Below the pieces are notes generated by a model. The model saw only the letters and a list, made by a program, of their open reading frames with translations. It was not told where the DNA came from and made no database searches. The translations under genes and the position numbers were made by a program. DNA of 37,200 bases from an uncultured Lysobacterales bacterium (GTDB lineage: Bacteria > Pseudomonadota > Gammaproteobacteria > Xanthomonadales > SZUA-36). How positions within the stretch are numbered: position 1 is the first letter of the stretch; each line of letters starts with the position of its first letter. Below, piece by piece: positions 10,620-20,406 of the stretch. The stretch spans positions 2,443 to 39,642 of the forward strand of contig CAMYKC010000011.1 in the NCBI GenBank assembly GCA_947258865.1, in the 5' to 3' direction.

Positions 10620-12126
10620 ATTCATGCCGCGCATCATGCAGTGCCGGCTCGAAGACCTGGTGCTGCAGACACCCGTGCAGGAAATGCCCGCACTGTCCGA
10701 GAGGCTGGGCGTTCGATTGCTGGTCAAACGTGAGGACCTGCAGCCGGTTTTCTCGTTCAAGCTGCGCGGTGCCTATGCCAAGCTCCTCGCTTTGTCCGCG
10801 GAGGAAAGGCGGCGTGGCGTGATCTGCGCCTCCGCGGGTAACCATGCCCAGGGTGTGGCGATGGCGGCTAAGCACCTGGGTATCGATGCGGTGGTTGTAA
10901 TGCCGGCCATCACACCGGAGATCAAGGTCAACGCTGTCGAAAAGCTCGACGCCAGGGTCGTCATTCACGGTGACGATTTCGACACCGCCTGCGAACGGGC
11001 GCTTCAGATGGCTGAGCAGGAAGATCGGATTTTCGTGCACCCCTACGATGATCCCGACGTCATCATCGGCCAGGCGACCATAGCATTGGAGATGTTCCGG
11101 CAGACCCCTGAACCGATTGACTACCTGTTCATCTGCGTCGGCGGTGGCGGCCTGGCGGCCGGCACGGCACTGGTCAGCAAATATTTGCATCCCGGCATCA
11201 AGCTGATCGGTGTGGAGGCCGAGGAATCCGCTTCAATGAAGGCCGCATTTGAAGCCGGTGAGCCGGTTACCCTGGACGAGATCGGCCATTTCGCCGAGGG
11301 TGTGGCCGTAAAACGAACGGGTGATCTGACCTTCAGTATCTGTTCGAAACTGCTGGATGAGATCATCACGGTCGACAACGATGAGATCTGTGCCGCGGTT
11401 CAGGATGTGTACGAGGACACGCGCGCCATCGCGGAACCTGCCGGCGTGCTGGGGATCGCGGGCATCAAGAAATATTTCCTGGAACGGCCCGGTGAACAGG
11501 GAACGGCTGCGGCCATCCTTTCCGGCGCGAACGTCAACTTCGCGAGGCTGCGCCACATTGCCGAACGGGCCGCGGTGGGCGAGGAGCAGGAGGCTCTGCT
11601 GGGCGTGACCATTCCTGAGCGCCCCGGCAGTTTCCTGGATTTCTGTGAAACCGTCGGATTGCGCGGGATTACCGAGTTCAATTACCGGTACGCTGACCTG
11701 GACGAAGCACATATTTTCGTTGGTATCGCACTCAGAAACGGGATTCCGGAAAAACAGGAGATCATCAGCGATCTGCGCGAACATGGTTTTCCCGTGATGG
11801 ACCTGTCGTCCAACGCCATGGCGAGGCTCCACATCCGCCACATGGTCGGTGGCCGGGCCAATGTAGAGAATGAACGGATTCTGCGGTTTCAGTTTCCCGA
11901 GCGCCCAGGCGCCCTGATGCAGTTCCTGCGCGGCATGAAGACCGACTGGAACATCAGCCTGTTCCACTACCGGAATTACGGATCGGAATATGGACGGGTG
12001 CTGATGGGCATACAAGTCCCCGCAGAGGACGACGACCGTTTCCAGGCATTCCTGCGAAATACAGGCTACAGCCATACCGTCGAGGCAGACAATCCCGCCT
12101 ACGGCATGTTTGTCGGGCCCATGTAG
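10600..12126 (+). CDS. ilvA: Biosynthetic threonine dehydratase with C-terminal ACT-like regulatory repeats
   Basis: VKREDLQPVFSFKLRGAYAK PLP motif; SAGNHAQGVA; GTG start overlapping leuB, or ATG at 10624. Confidence 0.95.
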   Translation: MNALFDKFMPRIMQCRLEDLVLQTPVQEMPALSERLGVRLLVKREDLQPVFSFKLRGAYAKLLALSAEERRRGVICASAGNHAQGVAMAAKHLGIDAVVVMPAITPEIKVNAVEKLDARVVIHGDDFDTACERALQMAEQEDRIFVHPYDDPDVIIGQATIALEMFRQTPEPIDYLFICVGGGGLAAGTALVSKYLHPGIKLIGVEAEESASMKAAFEAGEPVTLDEIGHFAEGVAVKRTGDLTFSICSKLLDEIITVDNDEICAAVQDVYEDTRAIAEPAGVLGIAGIKKYFLERPGEQGTAAAILSGANVNFARLRHIAERAAVGEEQEALLGVTIPERPGSFLDFCETVGLRGITEFNYRYADLDEAHIFVGIALRNGIPEKQEIISDLREHGFPVMDLSSNAMARLHIRHMVGGRANVENERILRFQFPERPGALMQFLRGMKTDWNISLFHYRNYGSEYGRVLMGIQVPAEDDDRFQAFLRNTGYSHTVEADNPAYGMFVGPM

Positions 12127-12145
12127 CAGCCCGCCTGCGGCTCCG

Positions 12146-14096
12146 TTACCAGGAAGCGCCAGCTTCAGCCAGGCGTTTCAGCAATGGAGCGGGCTGCCAG
12201 TCTTCAGCCCGCAGTGAATCCCGGAAATCGCAAATCCTCCGGTAAACATGGTCCAGGCCCACAGTGGTGCCGTAAAACATCGGCCCGCCGCGATGCGCCG
12301 GAAATCCATAACCGTATATATAGACGATATCGATGTCGCCAGGGCGCTGTGCGATGCCTTCATCAAGCACTCGCGCACCTTCGTTGATCAATGGAAAGAT
12401 CACGCGCTCGACGATTTCCGCGTCGCTGAAAGACTGCGGCTCAATGCCCAGCGCGGCTGCCTCGGCCCGGATCACCGGCTCGACCTCCGGGTCTTCCAGG
12501 CGCTGGCGTGTAGCCGGATCGTAACGATAGAAACCAGCCCCCGATTTTTGCCCGAGCCGCCCACTCTCTACCAGCTGATCAACCACGTGATTAGAGGGGT
12601 GATCCGGCAGGTCGGGGATGGCCTGACGTGCTTTGTATCCCACGTCCAGACCGGCAAGATCGGCAACCGCGAGCGGACCCATGGCCATACCGAAGGATTC
12701 GAGCGCGCCGTCAATCTGTGCCGGGGTCGCCCCTTGCAGCAACAGCATTTGAGCTTCTCGCATGTATCCGCCGAGCATGCGGTTGCCAATAAAACCGTAG
12801 CAAACGCGGGATAACACCGGTACTTTGCGGATTTTCTTGGACAGTTTCATTACCGTGGCCAAGACATCATCCGCGGTCTCATCGCCGCGCACGATTTCCA
12901 ACAGCTTCATGATATTCGCCGGGCTGAAGAAGTGCATTCCCACGACGTCCTGCGGACGGGATGTGACAGCCGCCATGGCGTCTATGTCCTGGAACGAGGT
13001 ATTCGAAGCCAGGATTGCGCCTGGTTTGCACACCTCGTCAAGTGTTCGGAAAACCTCGATTCCTGGCCGAACGCTCGAAGTTTCCACGGCAGATGCCAAT
13101 CCCGCGGTCCAGGGCTTCCTGGTTGATCTCGAGTATCGTGACGGGAATACCCGTTGTTACGAAACTCATCGCGATCCCCCCACCCATGGTTCCCGCGCCA
13201 ATGATGCCAACGGAATTCACCGGTCTGAGCGACGTATCTTTTGGAAGACCGTCTATTTTTGCCGCCTGTCGTTCGGCAAAAAACATGTGGCGCAAACCGG
13301 CTGATTCCGGCGACATCAGCAGGTCCGCGAAGCCCTGCCGTTCAACAGCGACCGCGGCTTCATGGTCCATTGTCGCGGCAGCTTCGACGCAATCGATGAT
13401 TCGCTGGGGCGCCGGGAGGCCTTTGGTCTTCTTGGCCACCATGGCTCGCGTACTGCCGAAGAATCCTTCCGGCAGGTGATTGGATTTCACGGGTATATCT
13501 GTGGTCCGGCGAGAAGGGGCCTTCATATCAGCCAATTCCCTGGCATAGGACAGCGCTGCCTCCTGCAAATCACCTTCGGCGATGCGGTCCACCAGTCCCT
13601 TTTCAAATGCCGCATCAGCGCTGACCGGTTTTCCGCTGATCATCATGTCCAGCGCCGCCTCCACGCCGACCAGGCGGGGCAACCACTGTGTTCCACCCGC
13701 GCCGGGCAACAATCCGAGGAGGACTTCAGGCAACCCCAGCCGGGCTGACGCCTCGGCAATCCGGTAGTGACAGGACATGGCGGTTTCGAGCCCCCCTCCC
13801 AGGGCGGTACCGTGAATAGCCGCAACCACCGGCACGTCGCTGGACTCGATCTGGTCCAGCACCTCCGGCAGCCAGGGATCGGCGGGCGGCTTTCCGAATT
13901 CGCTGATGTCTGCGCCTGCAATGAAGGTGCGGCCGCTGCAAATCAGGACGATGGCCTTGCAACCGGAAGCTTTGAGGTCAGTGAACGCATCTTTCAGGCC
14001 CGCCCTCACAGGCAGGGAAAGCGCGTTGACCGGAGGGTTGTTTACCGTGACGATGGCAATGTCGCCCTGATGCTCAAAGCTGACCAAATCGGACAT
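12146..14096 (-). pseudogene. FadB/FadJ-like enoyl-CoA hydratase/3-hydroxyacyl-CoA dehydrogenase, split into two ORFs (13038-14096 and 12146-13099) by an internal deletion plus frameshift
   Basis: N-part: crotonase (FIAGADISEFG, GTALGGGLE) and start of Rossmann fold (VGIIGAGTMGGGIAMSF); C-part resumes in another frame at EVFRTLDEVCKPGAILASNTS; about 40 aa of the NAD-binding domain missing. Confidence 0.8.
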
Positions 14097-14491
14097 GAGA
14101 ATTCTCCGGCAAAAGTTCAGTATGCCATGCCCAAATCCGCGTTCAGACCACTTGCTTCAAACTTACGGAACATCCTTGATTCAGATCAACCAGGGTTCCG
14201 CTCACTCATTGCCAATTAGTCCGGTATAGCGTCACGAATCTGGTCCGTTGGAGTGATTTCGGCCAAATTTTTATCTTGAGCGATATTGTGGTGAAAACGC
14301 CACACGAAAGCGCTCGGTCTTATTTCAAATCACGATCGAAACGCAGCCTAAAACTACAAAATCAGGTAATACGTGACCTTAGCGACAAAAATGGCTCTCA
14401 CTTGAAACATCGGTCGAATGCGGTTAAAAATGCAGTCTGTTGTTAATTCGCCACAGTCGCAGGAAAACACTGACAAATACACACTAAGACT

Positions 14492-14519
14492 TTGTTTTAT
14501 TTATTGATTCTGCTAGCAT
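14492..14519 (+). promoter_or_regulatory. Candidate extended -10 promoter TTGTTT-N16-TAGCAT (TGC preceding)
   Basis: TTGTTT 14492-14497, TGC + TAGCAT 14511-14519, 43 nt before ATG 14562. Confidence 0.45.
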
Positions 14520-14561
14520 AAACATCCCGCGTTCAACATAACGAGGACGGGATTTGCGCCA

Positions 14562-16072
14562 ATGCAAAAGCTGGGTAATTTACTGCTGACGTTCTTGATG
14601 ACGACCAGCTGCGCTTCACTGGCGGCTGCGCCCCTGGCTTACAGCATCAACTCGGACAGCGGCACGCCGAATGCCGACAGCCTCTACCGGATCGATTTGG
14701 CCACCGGTGTGGAAACCCGTATCGCCCCGGTGGTGTCACTTGGGGAAATACGGATTGACGTCGAGGGCCTGGCGTTCGCCCCAGACGGCACCCTGTACGG
14801 CGTTGACGATTCGGCAATGACTTTCTTTCCGCTGAATCCCGACAACGCGGTGGTGATTGCTTCCAACGAAGTATCGATCAAGGGCCTGCCGGGAGGCGGT
14901 GGTAATGATTTCGGTATGTCGTTCGCCTGCGACAGCAACCTCTACCTCACCTCCGTTGCGACGGGCTCGCTCTACCGGATGGACCTGGCAGGCAACACCA
15001 CGCAGATCGGCAAGGAAACCTGGCCGTTGACTCTCCGAACCTTTACGAGATCGATATCGCAACAGGGATCGCTGTCGAAATTGGGCCACTTGGACCAGCC
15101 GCCGGATCCTACTCTGAAGGCGGACTCGCTTTCGACGATTCGGGCCAACTCTGGGCCATCACCGACCGGCGTCAGCTGAATCTTCCCAGCCAGGTAATGA
15201 AAGTCGATCTCGCGAGTGGCACAGCTTCAGAAGTGAAAAACACCACCGAGGCCGGTTTCGAAAGCCTTGCGGTCACGGTACCCCGAGGATGTCAGACCGG
15301 TGGCAATGGCCAGATTGCCGAGTTCAAAGTGCAAAAGCAGTTTGTCGACGGCAACGACCAGACGCCCGTGACTTTGAACATCCGCTGTTTCACTGGTGTT
15401 CCCCTCGAACAGTCGCTGACGGTTCTGCCCAACGACGGCCCATTTGGAAATTTCGAAGTCAAGTTCATCGTCGAGGAATTCGAAGACGGAGCATTGAATT
15501 GCGAAGTCTGGGAGAGTGCGCTGGATAACTATAGCGGCTCCTTTGAATGCTTCTCCGAGGGGAATTGCGAAATAGTGGAGAGCATGTGTGTCTTCGATGG
15601 CGTGAACATGGGCCAGGACAATCTTTGCGTGATTCGTAACTACCCCGACCCGGTGAAGATTACGGTGACTTCGGAATGGCTTTACGATAGCGAGGAATAT
15701 GTACCCGAAGACAGCGTCATCGTGGACCTTAACTGCCGCAATGTTTTCGACGGCGATGGCGAACCGGAAAACGGATCGATGCGCTGGACCTGGACCTTCG
15801 ATAACGAGTCTCCGGACCAGGTGGCGACCGTCTATCCGGACTGGGAGGGTTTGACCGATTGCCGGATTGAAACACAGCCGGCTAACAGTGCGGTGGAATC
15901 CACCAACAGTTGTTCAGAATGGACTCCGATCCTGCTTGGGGACGGCCCACTGACCTGCACGGTAACGAATTCTGTTTTCTTCGAAGGCATCCCAACCCTC
16001 AGCCAGTATGGCCTTTTGCTCCTGTCGCTACTGATGTTGTTTGCCGGAACGATTGCCCTACGCAGGTTCTGA
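14562..16072 (+). pseudogene. Secreted beta-propeller-like protein with IPTL-CTERM sorting signal, split by frameshift/deletion near 15015-15035
   Basis: Signal peptide MQKLGNLLLTFLMTTSCASLAAA; repeats DSLYRIDLATG, and in the second frame SPNLYEIDIATG, MKVDLASG; C-terminal GIPTLSQYGLLLLSLLMLFAGTIALRRF. Confidence 0.8.
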
Positions 16073-16112
16073 ATGCGTTAAACTTCCGGTAGTCTGAATC
16101 ACGGAGCACAAA

Positions 16113-16355
16113 ATGGGTATTGGTGGAATCAGCATGTGGCAGTTACTCATACTGCTACTCATCGTCGTCCTGGTTTTTGGTACGAAGCGGCTGCGGAACA
16201 TGGGCAGCGACCTTGGGGCCGCGGTCAAGGGTTTCCGCTCGGGCATGGAAGAGGGCAAGGAAGAAGAAAAGCTTGAACCCGACCAGATTGAGGCGGAAGA
16301 GCGTTCCGAAGCCGCGACCGAAGAGCCAGCCAAAAACAAGGAAACATCCGGCTGA
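16113..16355 (+). CDS. tatA: Sec-independent translocase subunit TatA
   Basis: [41 protein letters not shown]. Confidence 0.95.
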   Translation: MGIGGISMWQLLILLLIVVLVFGTKRLRNMGSDLGAAVKGFRSGMEEGKEEEKLEPDQIEAEERSEAATEEPAKNKETSG

Positions 16356-16364
16356 TCCCATCCC

Positions 16365-16709
16365 ATGTTTGATGTCGGATTCACCGAGATCCTGCTCCTT
16401 TCCCTCGTGGGCCTGCTGGTGCTGGGCCCGGAACGCTTACCCCGTGTTGCACGAACGCTGGGGGGAATGGCCCGGAAGGCCCGCGGCAGCTGGCTTAGCC
16501 TGAAACGTTCCATCGAAGCTGAGATGCGAGCCGAAGAGCTCAAGGAACCGCTCAGGCATTTCGAAAAAGAAATCAGGAAAACCGCTGACGAGGTCAAGTC
16601 CGGGGTAGACAGCATCAGGAACTTCGACCCGATGAAAACCGGGGATGCCGTGAAGCCCGATGGGTCCGGTACCGGCAGTGACGGCTCAGATGGCATCGAC
16701 AAAGCTTAA
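16365..16709 (+). CDS. tatB: Sec-independent translocase subunit TatB
   Basis: [33 protein letters not shown]. Confidence 0.95.
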   Translation: MFDVGFTEILLLSLVGLLVLGPERLPRVARTLGGMARKARGSWLSLKRSIEAEMRAEELKEPLRHFEKEIRKTADEVKSGVDSIRNFDPMKTGDAVKPDGSGTGSDGSDGIDKA

Positions 16710-17481
16710 TCCCAACGACCAGGAATTGAGTTTCCTGGAGCACCTGGTCGAATTGCGCAGCCGCTTGCTCAAGGCATGCCTGGCGATCCTGATCATTCTT
16801 GTGTTGCTGCTGCCCTTTGCCCGCAAGCTCTATGCCACTCTCGCCGCGCCGCTGACGGCTGTGTTGCCCGAAGGCAGCACCATGATAGCCATCGATGTGG
16901 CATCACCATTCCTGACGCCGTTCAAGCTGGCGCTGCTCCTGGCCGTAATCCTGGCCATTCCGGTCGTGCTGTATCAATTGTGGGCGTTCGTGGCGCCGGC
17001 TCTGTACCGCAAAGAAAAGCGTCTCGCCCGTCCGTTGCTCTATTCCAGCGTTGTGCTTTTTTATACCGGATGCGCTTTTGCCTATTTTGTGGTTTTTCCG
17101 CTGATTTTTGGGTTTTTCACTCGCGTAGCCCCGGAAGGGGTGACCGTGATGACCGACATCAGCAAGTATTTGGATTTCGTGATCACTTTGTTCCTGGCAT
17201 TCGGCATCACCTTTGAAGTGCCCATTGCAACCATCATCCTGGTTGCAACCGGTATGACCACCATCGAACAACTCCGCAAAATGCGTGCCTACGTCCTGGT
17301 AGGCGCCTTTGCCCTGGGCATGCTGCTTACCCCTCCGGATGTGATATCCCAGACTCTGCTCGCACTGCCCATGTGGGCGCTGTTCGAGATCGGCTTGCTG
17401 ATGTCGAAAATTTTGCTTCCCCACCGGCAAACCAATGGCCAGTCTGACGAAGACGAGCGCGCGGATCAGGCCACCAGCTGA
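16690..17481 (+). CDS. tatC: Sec-independent translocase subunit TatC (start 16660, 16678 or 16690)
   Basis: [28 protein letters not shown]-like region; multiple TM helices. Confidence 0.94.
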   Translation: MASTKLNPNDQELSFLEHLVELRSRLLKACLAILIILVLLLPFARKLYATLAAPLTAVLPEGSTMIAIDVASPFLTPFKLALLLAVILAIPVVLYQLWAFVAPALYRKEKRLARPLLYSSVVLFYTGCAFAYFVVFPLIFGFFTRVAPEGVTVMTDISKYLDFVITLFLAFGITFEVPIATIILVATGMTTIEQLRKMRAYVLVGAFALGMLLTPPDVISQTLLALPMWALFEIGLLMSKILLPHRQTNGQSDEDERADQATS

Positions 17482-18314
17482 CTGTCGTCACTCGGGTTAT
17501 CCTGGCTCTCTTTATTGGTCTCCTGGCTAAAAATTTCCCTGAAAGCACAATATTGTGTGCCGAATAGCATCAGTTGAAACAGCAATAACAGGATCATGAT
17601 CAGCCCCATGACGAAGAAGGACACCAGCCCGCCCGCGCCGGCCAGTTCAAGAAGGATTCCTGTGACGATGGCAACGGGCAGAAAAACGGCGGCCAGGCCC
17701 AGGCTCAAGACCAGGAAGGGCTTCCAGTTAACGATCAGGGCTCTGAGTCCCTCGGCCACTGCCGCGCCCAACTTGCGTTCCTGAAACCAGATCAGGGGGA
17801 TGGTGAAATAGCTCAGTGTTCCGCTGATCGCCACGCCGACCATAAAAGCCAACACCAGCCTGGAGAGGTAATTCGGGTCAAGCTTGGCTATTGCGTCCAT
17901 ATCGCCCTGCTGAATGCGGGTCATCAAATCTTCATCCATCAATTCACCACTGCTGGGTAAAAGTACCGAGATACTCAATACGCCGATGGCGAAAATCAAG
18001 GCGCCCAGGGCCAACAGCCGCCCATTATGCTGCCTCGATGAAAGGGGTTTGAACAGCAGGCTGGGAACCGGACGGCCACCCTGCCCCGTCAGGTGAAAAG
18101 CCTCCAGTATGCCGGCCCCAAGCCCCGGTACAGCGATAACAACGAGAATTCCTAACAGAGGAACCTGGGTCAAACCCAGTAACAACTGCATCAGCAGCGC
18201 AATCAGGAGCAGACGGCCGGTTTGCGCACGCAGCAATGCAAGGCTCTGGACCAGCCAGGCCATGCCGTGAGAGGCGGGTGCCTTGATCGGTTTTTTCAGT
18301 GGCGACCGGTCCAT
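17466..18314 (-). CDS. BPSS1780-like multi-pass membrane protein
   Basis: Several hydrophobic helices; [25 protein letters not shown]; overlaps the tatC 3' end by 16 nt (convergent). Confidence 0.6.
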   Translation of the reverse strand: MDRSPLKKPIKAPASHGMAWLVQSLALLRAQTGRLLLIALLMQLLLGLTQVPLLGILVVIAVPGLGAGILEAFHLTGQGGRPVPSLLFKPLSSRQHNGRLLALGALIFAIGVLSISVLLPSSGELMDEDLMTRIQQGDMDAIAKLDPNYLSRLVLAFMVGVAISGTLSYFTIPLIWFQERKLGAAVAEGLRALIVNWKPFLVLSLGLAAVFLPVAIVTGILLELAGAGGLVSFFVMGLIMILLLLFQLMLFGTQYCAFREIFSQETNKESQDNPSDDSQLVA

Positions 18315-18317
18315 TCG

Positions 18318-18935
18318 CTAATTCCGGACCGCCGCGAATTTTCGCGCATCACGGCTCCAGGATTTTGCAGAGTGCAACGCTTCTATCACCTGCTCCGGCT
18401 CCTGCACGAGCGACCACATGTCCATGTGGAGGTCCGACATGAACCGTTCGGCCACACTGTGTTCCAGGAAGTCGACGAAACGGTCGAAATAATTATTGGT
18501 ATTGACCATCACAATGGGGCCAAGAAACTGGCCCAGGCGTTTCAAGGTCATCACTTCGAACACCTCTTCAAACGTACCGCTACCTCCCGGCAGCGTCACC
18601 ACGGCATCGGAATCTTCGATCATGCGATGCTTGCGCTCCCGCATGTCGCCGACGACTTCCAGCCGGCTGAGGTTCTTGTGTCCATGCTCCACGGTGTTCA
18701 GGAAGCCGGGGATCACGCCATGTACATGGGCCCCCTGCGCCAAGGCGCTATCGGCCATCGAGCGCATCAATCCAACGCCACCGCCGCCGAATACGATGTC
18801 GACGCCGGCTCGCCCGAGCACCGCTCCCAAGCGGGCCGCGGCGTCATAGTAACTCTCCGCCAGGCCATTGCTCGAAGAGGCGTAAACCGTGACTCGCTTA
18901 ACATTCTCTGGCGCCAACCGGGTCTGCATGTTCAA
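18318..18935 (-). CDS. LOG-family protein (TIGR00730-type Rossmann fold)
   Basis: VFGGGGVGLMRSMADSAL; MRERKHRMIE; LPGGSGTFEEVFEV. Confidence 0.9.
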   Translation of the reverse strand: MNMQTRLAPENVKRVTVYASSSNGLAESYYDAAARLGAVLGRAGVDIVFGGGGVGLMRSMADSALAQGAHVHGVIPGFLNTVEHGHKNLSRLEVVGDMRERKHRMIEDSDAVVTLPGGSGTFEEVFEVMTLKRLGQFLGPIVMVNTNNYFDRFVDFLEHSVAERFMSDLHMDMWSLVQEPEQVIEALHSAKSWSRDARKFAAVRN

Positions 18936-18974
18936 ATTCCTTCACGCTGCATGTTTCTGGCTCGCTATTGTAAT

Positions 18975-19616
18975 ATGAAGCGTAACTTCAGGAGGCTTCA
19001 TTTGAACCAGCGACAAAATTCGTTCGGCTCCGCGCCGTTAACTTCGACCCCGGTATCTTTCGGCATCATCATCCTGTGTGCGATCATTTTCCTTACCAGG
19101 TTCCAGCCCCCGGGATTGGCGCTTTGGCCGGTGGAGAGCGGGTTTTTTTCGCCCTGGCAATTGATCAGTTATGCCTTCCTGCATGGAAACTTCAACCACC
19201 TGTTTTTCAACATGTTCGCCGTCTGGATGTTCGGTACGCCGCTGGAGCGGGTCTGGGGCACCAAACGATTTGTCAGCTATTACGCCATCTGCGTCATCGG
19301 TGCTGCGGTGATGCAGTTGGCCGTCCAGCTGATCGAGGGCGGCATCTATCCCACCATCGGTGCTTCGGGCGGGGTATTCGGCCTGCTGCTCGCTTACGGT
19401 GTGATGTGGCCCGACAACCGGATTTTCCTGATCTTCTTCCCGGTGCCGATCAAGGCTAAGTGGTTTGTGCTGATTTACGGCGGTATTGAGTTGCTTCTGG
19501 GTTTCAGCAGGACCATGCCCGGCATTGCACATTTCGCACATCTGGGTGGCATGATTTTTGGAGCTGTATTATTGTATAGGTGGGGGTGGCGACCAGGAAT
19601 GACCTGGAAAAAGTGA
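18975..19616 (+). CDS. Rhomboid-family intramembrane serine protease (track ORF from 18222 is over-extended)
   Basis: SYAFLHGNFNHLFFNMFAVWMFG; TIGASGGVFGLL; AHFAHLGGMIFG. Confidence 0.92.
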   Translation: MKRNFRRLHLNQRQNSFGSAPLTSTPVSFGIIILCAIIFLTRFQPPGLALWPVESGFFSPWQLISYAFLHGNFNHLFFNMFAVWMFGTPLERVWGTKRFVSYYAICVIGAAVMQLAVQLIEGGIYPTIGASGGVFGLLLAYGVMWPDNRIFLIFFPVPIKAKWFVLIYGGIELLLGFSRTMPGIAHFAHLGGMIFGAVLLYRWGWRPGMTWKK

Positions 19617-19632
19617 ATATGAGTAAGGGGAA

Positions 19633-20076
19633 ATGTTTAAAAAGGGGTCACATGCGGGGCTCGTCGCCTCGATAATCGTAGGAATTTCCGCTGCGCTGAT
19701 GCTTGGCTGGGCCTGGCAATCCACGCCTGGTTACAAGATCGAACCAGGATTCAAGACAGTGGAAAATGCTTTCATCAACCGACAGACAAACCTGATGGCT
19801 GAAGTCACTGGACGTGTCGTGAGAATCATTTCGGACGACAAGAAAGGAGCCAGGCATCAGCGGTTCGTCATTCAACTGGCAAACGGACAGAAAATCCTGG
19901 TGGCCCATAACATCGGATATGCCGATAGGATTCCCGTTTCACTGTACGAGCCTGTCACGGTCAGGGGCCAGTACTCGTGGAGCGAAACCGGCGGGTTAAT
20001 CCACTGGACACACCATGACGTCAGTTTGAACAGGCGGCACGGCTGGATCGACCACGAAGGCCACCGCTACGAGTGA
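19633..20076 (+). CDS. DUF3465-like protein
   Basis: Single TM; VTGRVVRIISDDKKGARHQRFVIQLANGQKILVAHNI ... WTHHD. Confidence 0.7.
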   Translation: MFKKGSHAGLVASIIVGISAALMLGWAWQSTPGYKIEPGFKTVENAFINRQTNLMAEVTGRVVRIISDDKKGARHQRFVIQLANGQKILVAHNIGYADRIPVSLYEPVTVRGQYSWSETGGLIHWTHHDVSLNRRHGWIDHEGHRYE

Positions 20077-20083
20077 TGAACCT

Positions 20084-20113
20084 GGTTTTCCCGCTTTGCC
20101 TGCGGGAAAAACC
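20084..20113. terminator. Bidirectional terminator between DUF3465 gene and dodecin
   Basis: GGTTTTCCCGC-tttgcct-GCGGGAAAAACC between convergent genes. Confidence 0.7.
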
Positions 20114-20319
20114 TAGTCTTCGAGGATGAAGGTGACCTTCAGGATCACACGGAACTCATCGATGTGGCCCTGGGAGTCACAGGACACCTTTTGACCTTCA
20201 ACCCAGGCTCCGCGAACATTTTTCAGGGTTTTGCCGGCGCGCTTCAGACCTTTACGCGTGGCGTCTTCGAAGGATTCCTTGGATGAGGCAATAATTTCAG
20301 TGACTCGTGCAACGGACAT
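20113..20319 (-). CDS. Dodecin
   Basis: MSVARVTEIIASSKESFEDATRKGLKRAGKTLKNVRGAWVEGQKV. Confidence 0.93.
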   Translation of the reverse strand: MSVARVTEIIASSKESFEDATRKGLKRAGKTLKNVRGAWVEGQKVSCDSQGHIDEFRVILKVTFILED

Positions 20320-20406
20320 GTTCTTTTCTCCGGTTGATATGTTTTAAATGGGGCTTACTCTGATCATAGGATGTTTTGTCACATTTTACCCGGCGTAAGA
20401 ATGACC

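Noticed and set aside
13038-13099. Programmed frameshift between the two FadJ-like ORFs
   Set aside because: About 40 conserved residues are absent at the junction, so recoding alone could not restore a normal enzyme.
14240-14265. FadR-like operator (AATCTGGTCCGTTGGAG) upstream of the fadJ-like gene
   Set aside because: Only one half matches the remembered consensus and the other half is poor; not enough without a motif score.
15005-15035. Programmed -1 frameshifting in the IPTL-CTERM gene
   Set aside because: No X XXY YYZ slippery heptamer at the junction and the surrounding protein appears to lack residues, which frameshifting would not explain.
18222-18974. N-terminal extension of the rhomboid ORF
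   Set aside because: Runs antisense through the LOG-family gene; the rhomboid TM core starts after ATG 18975.
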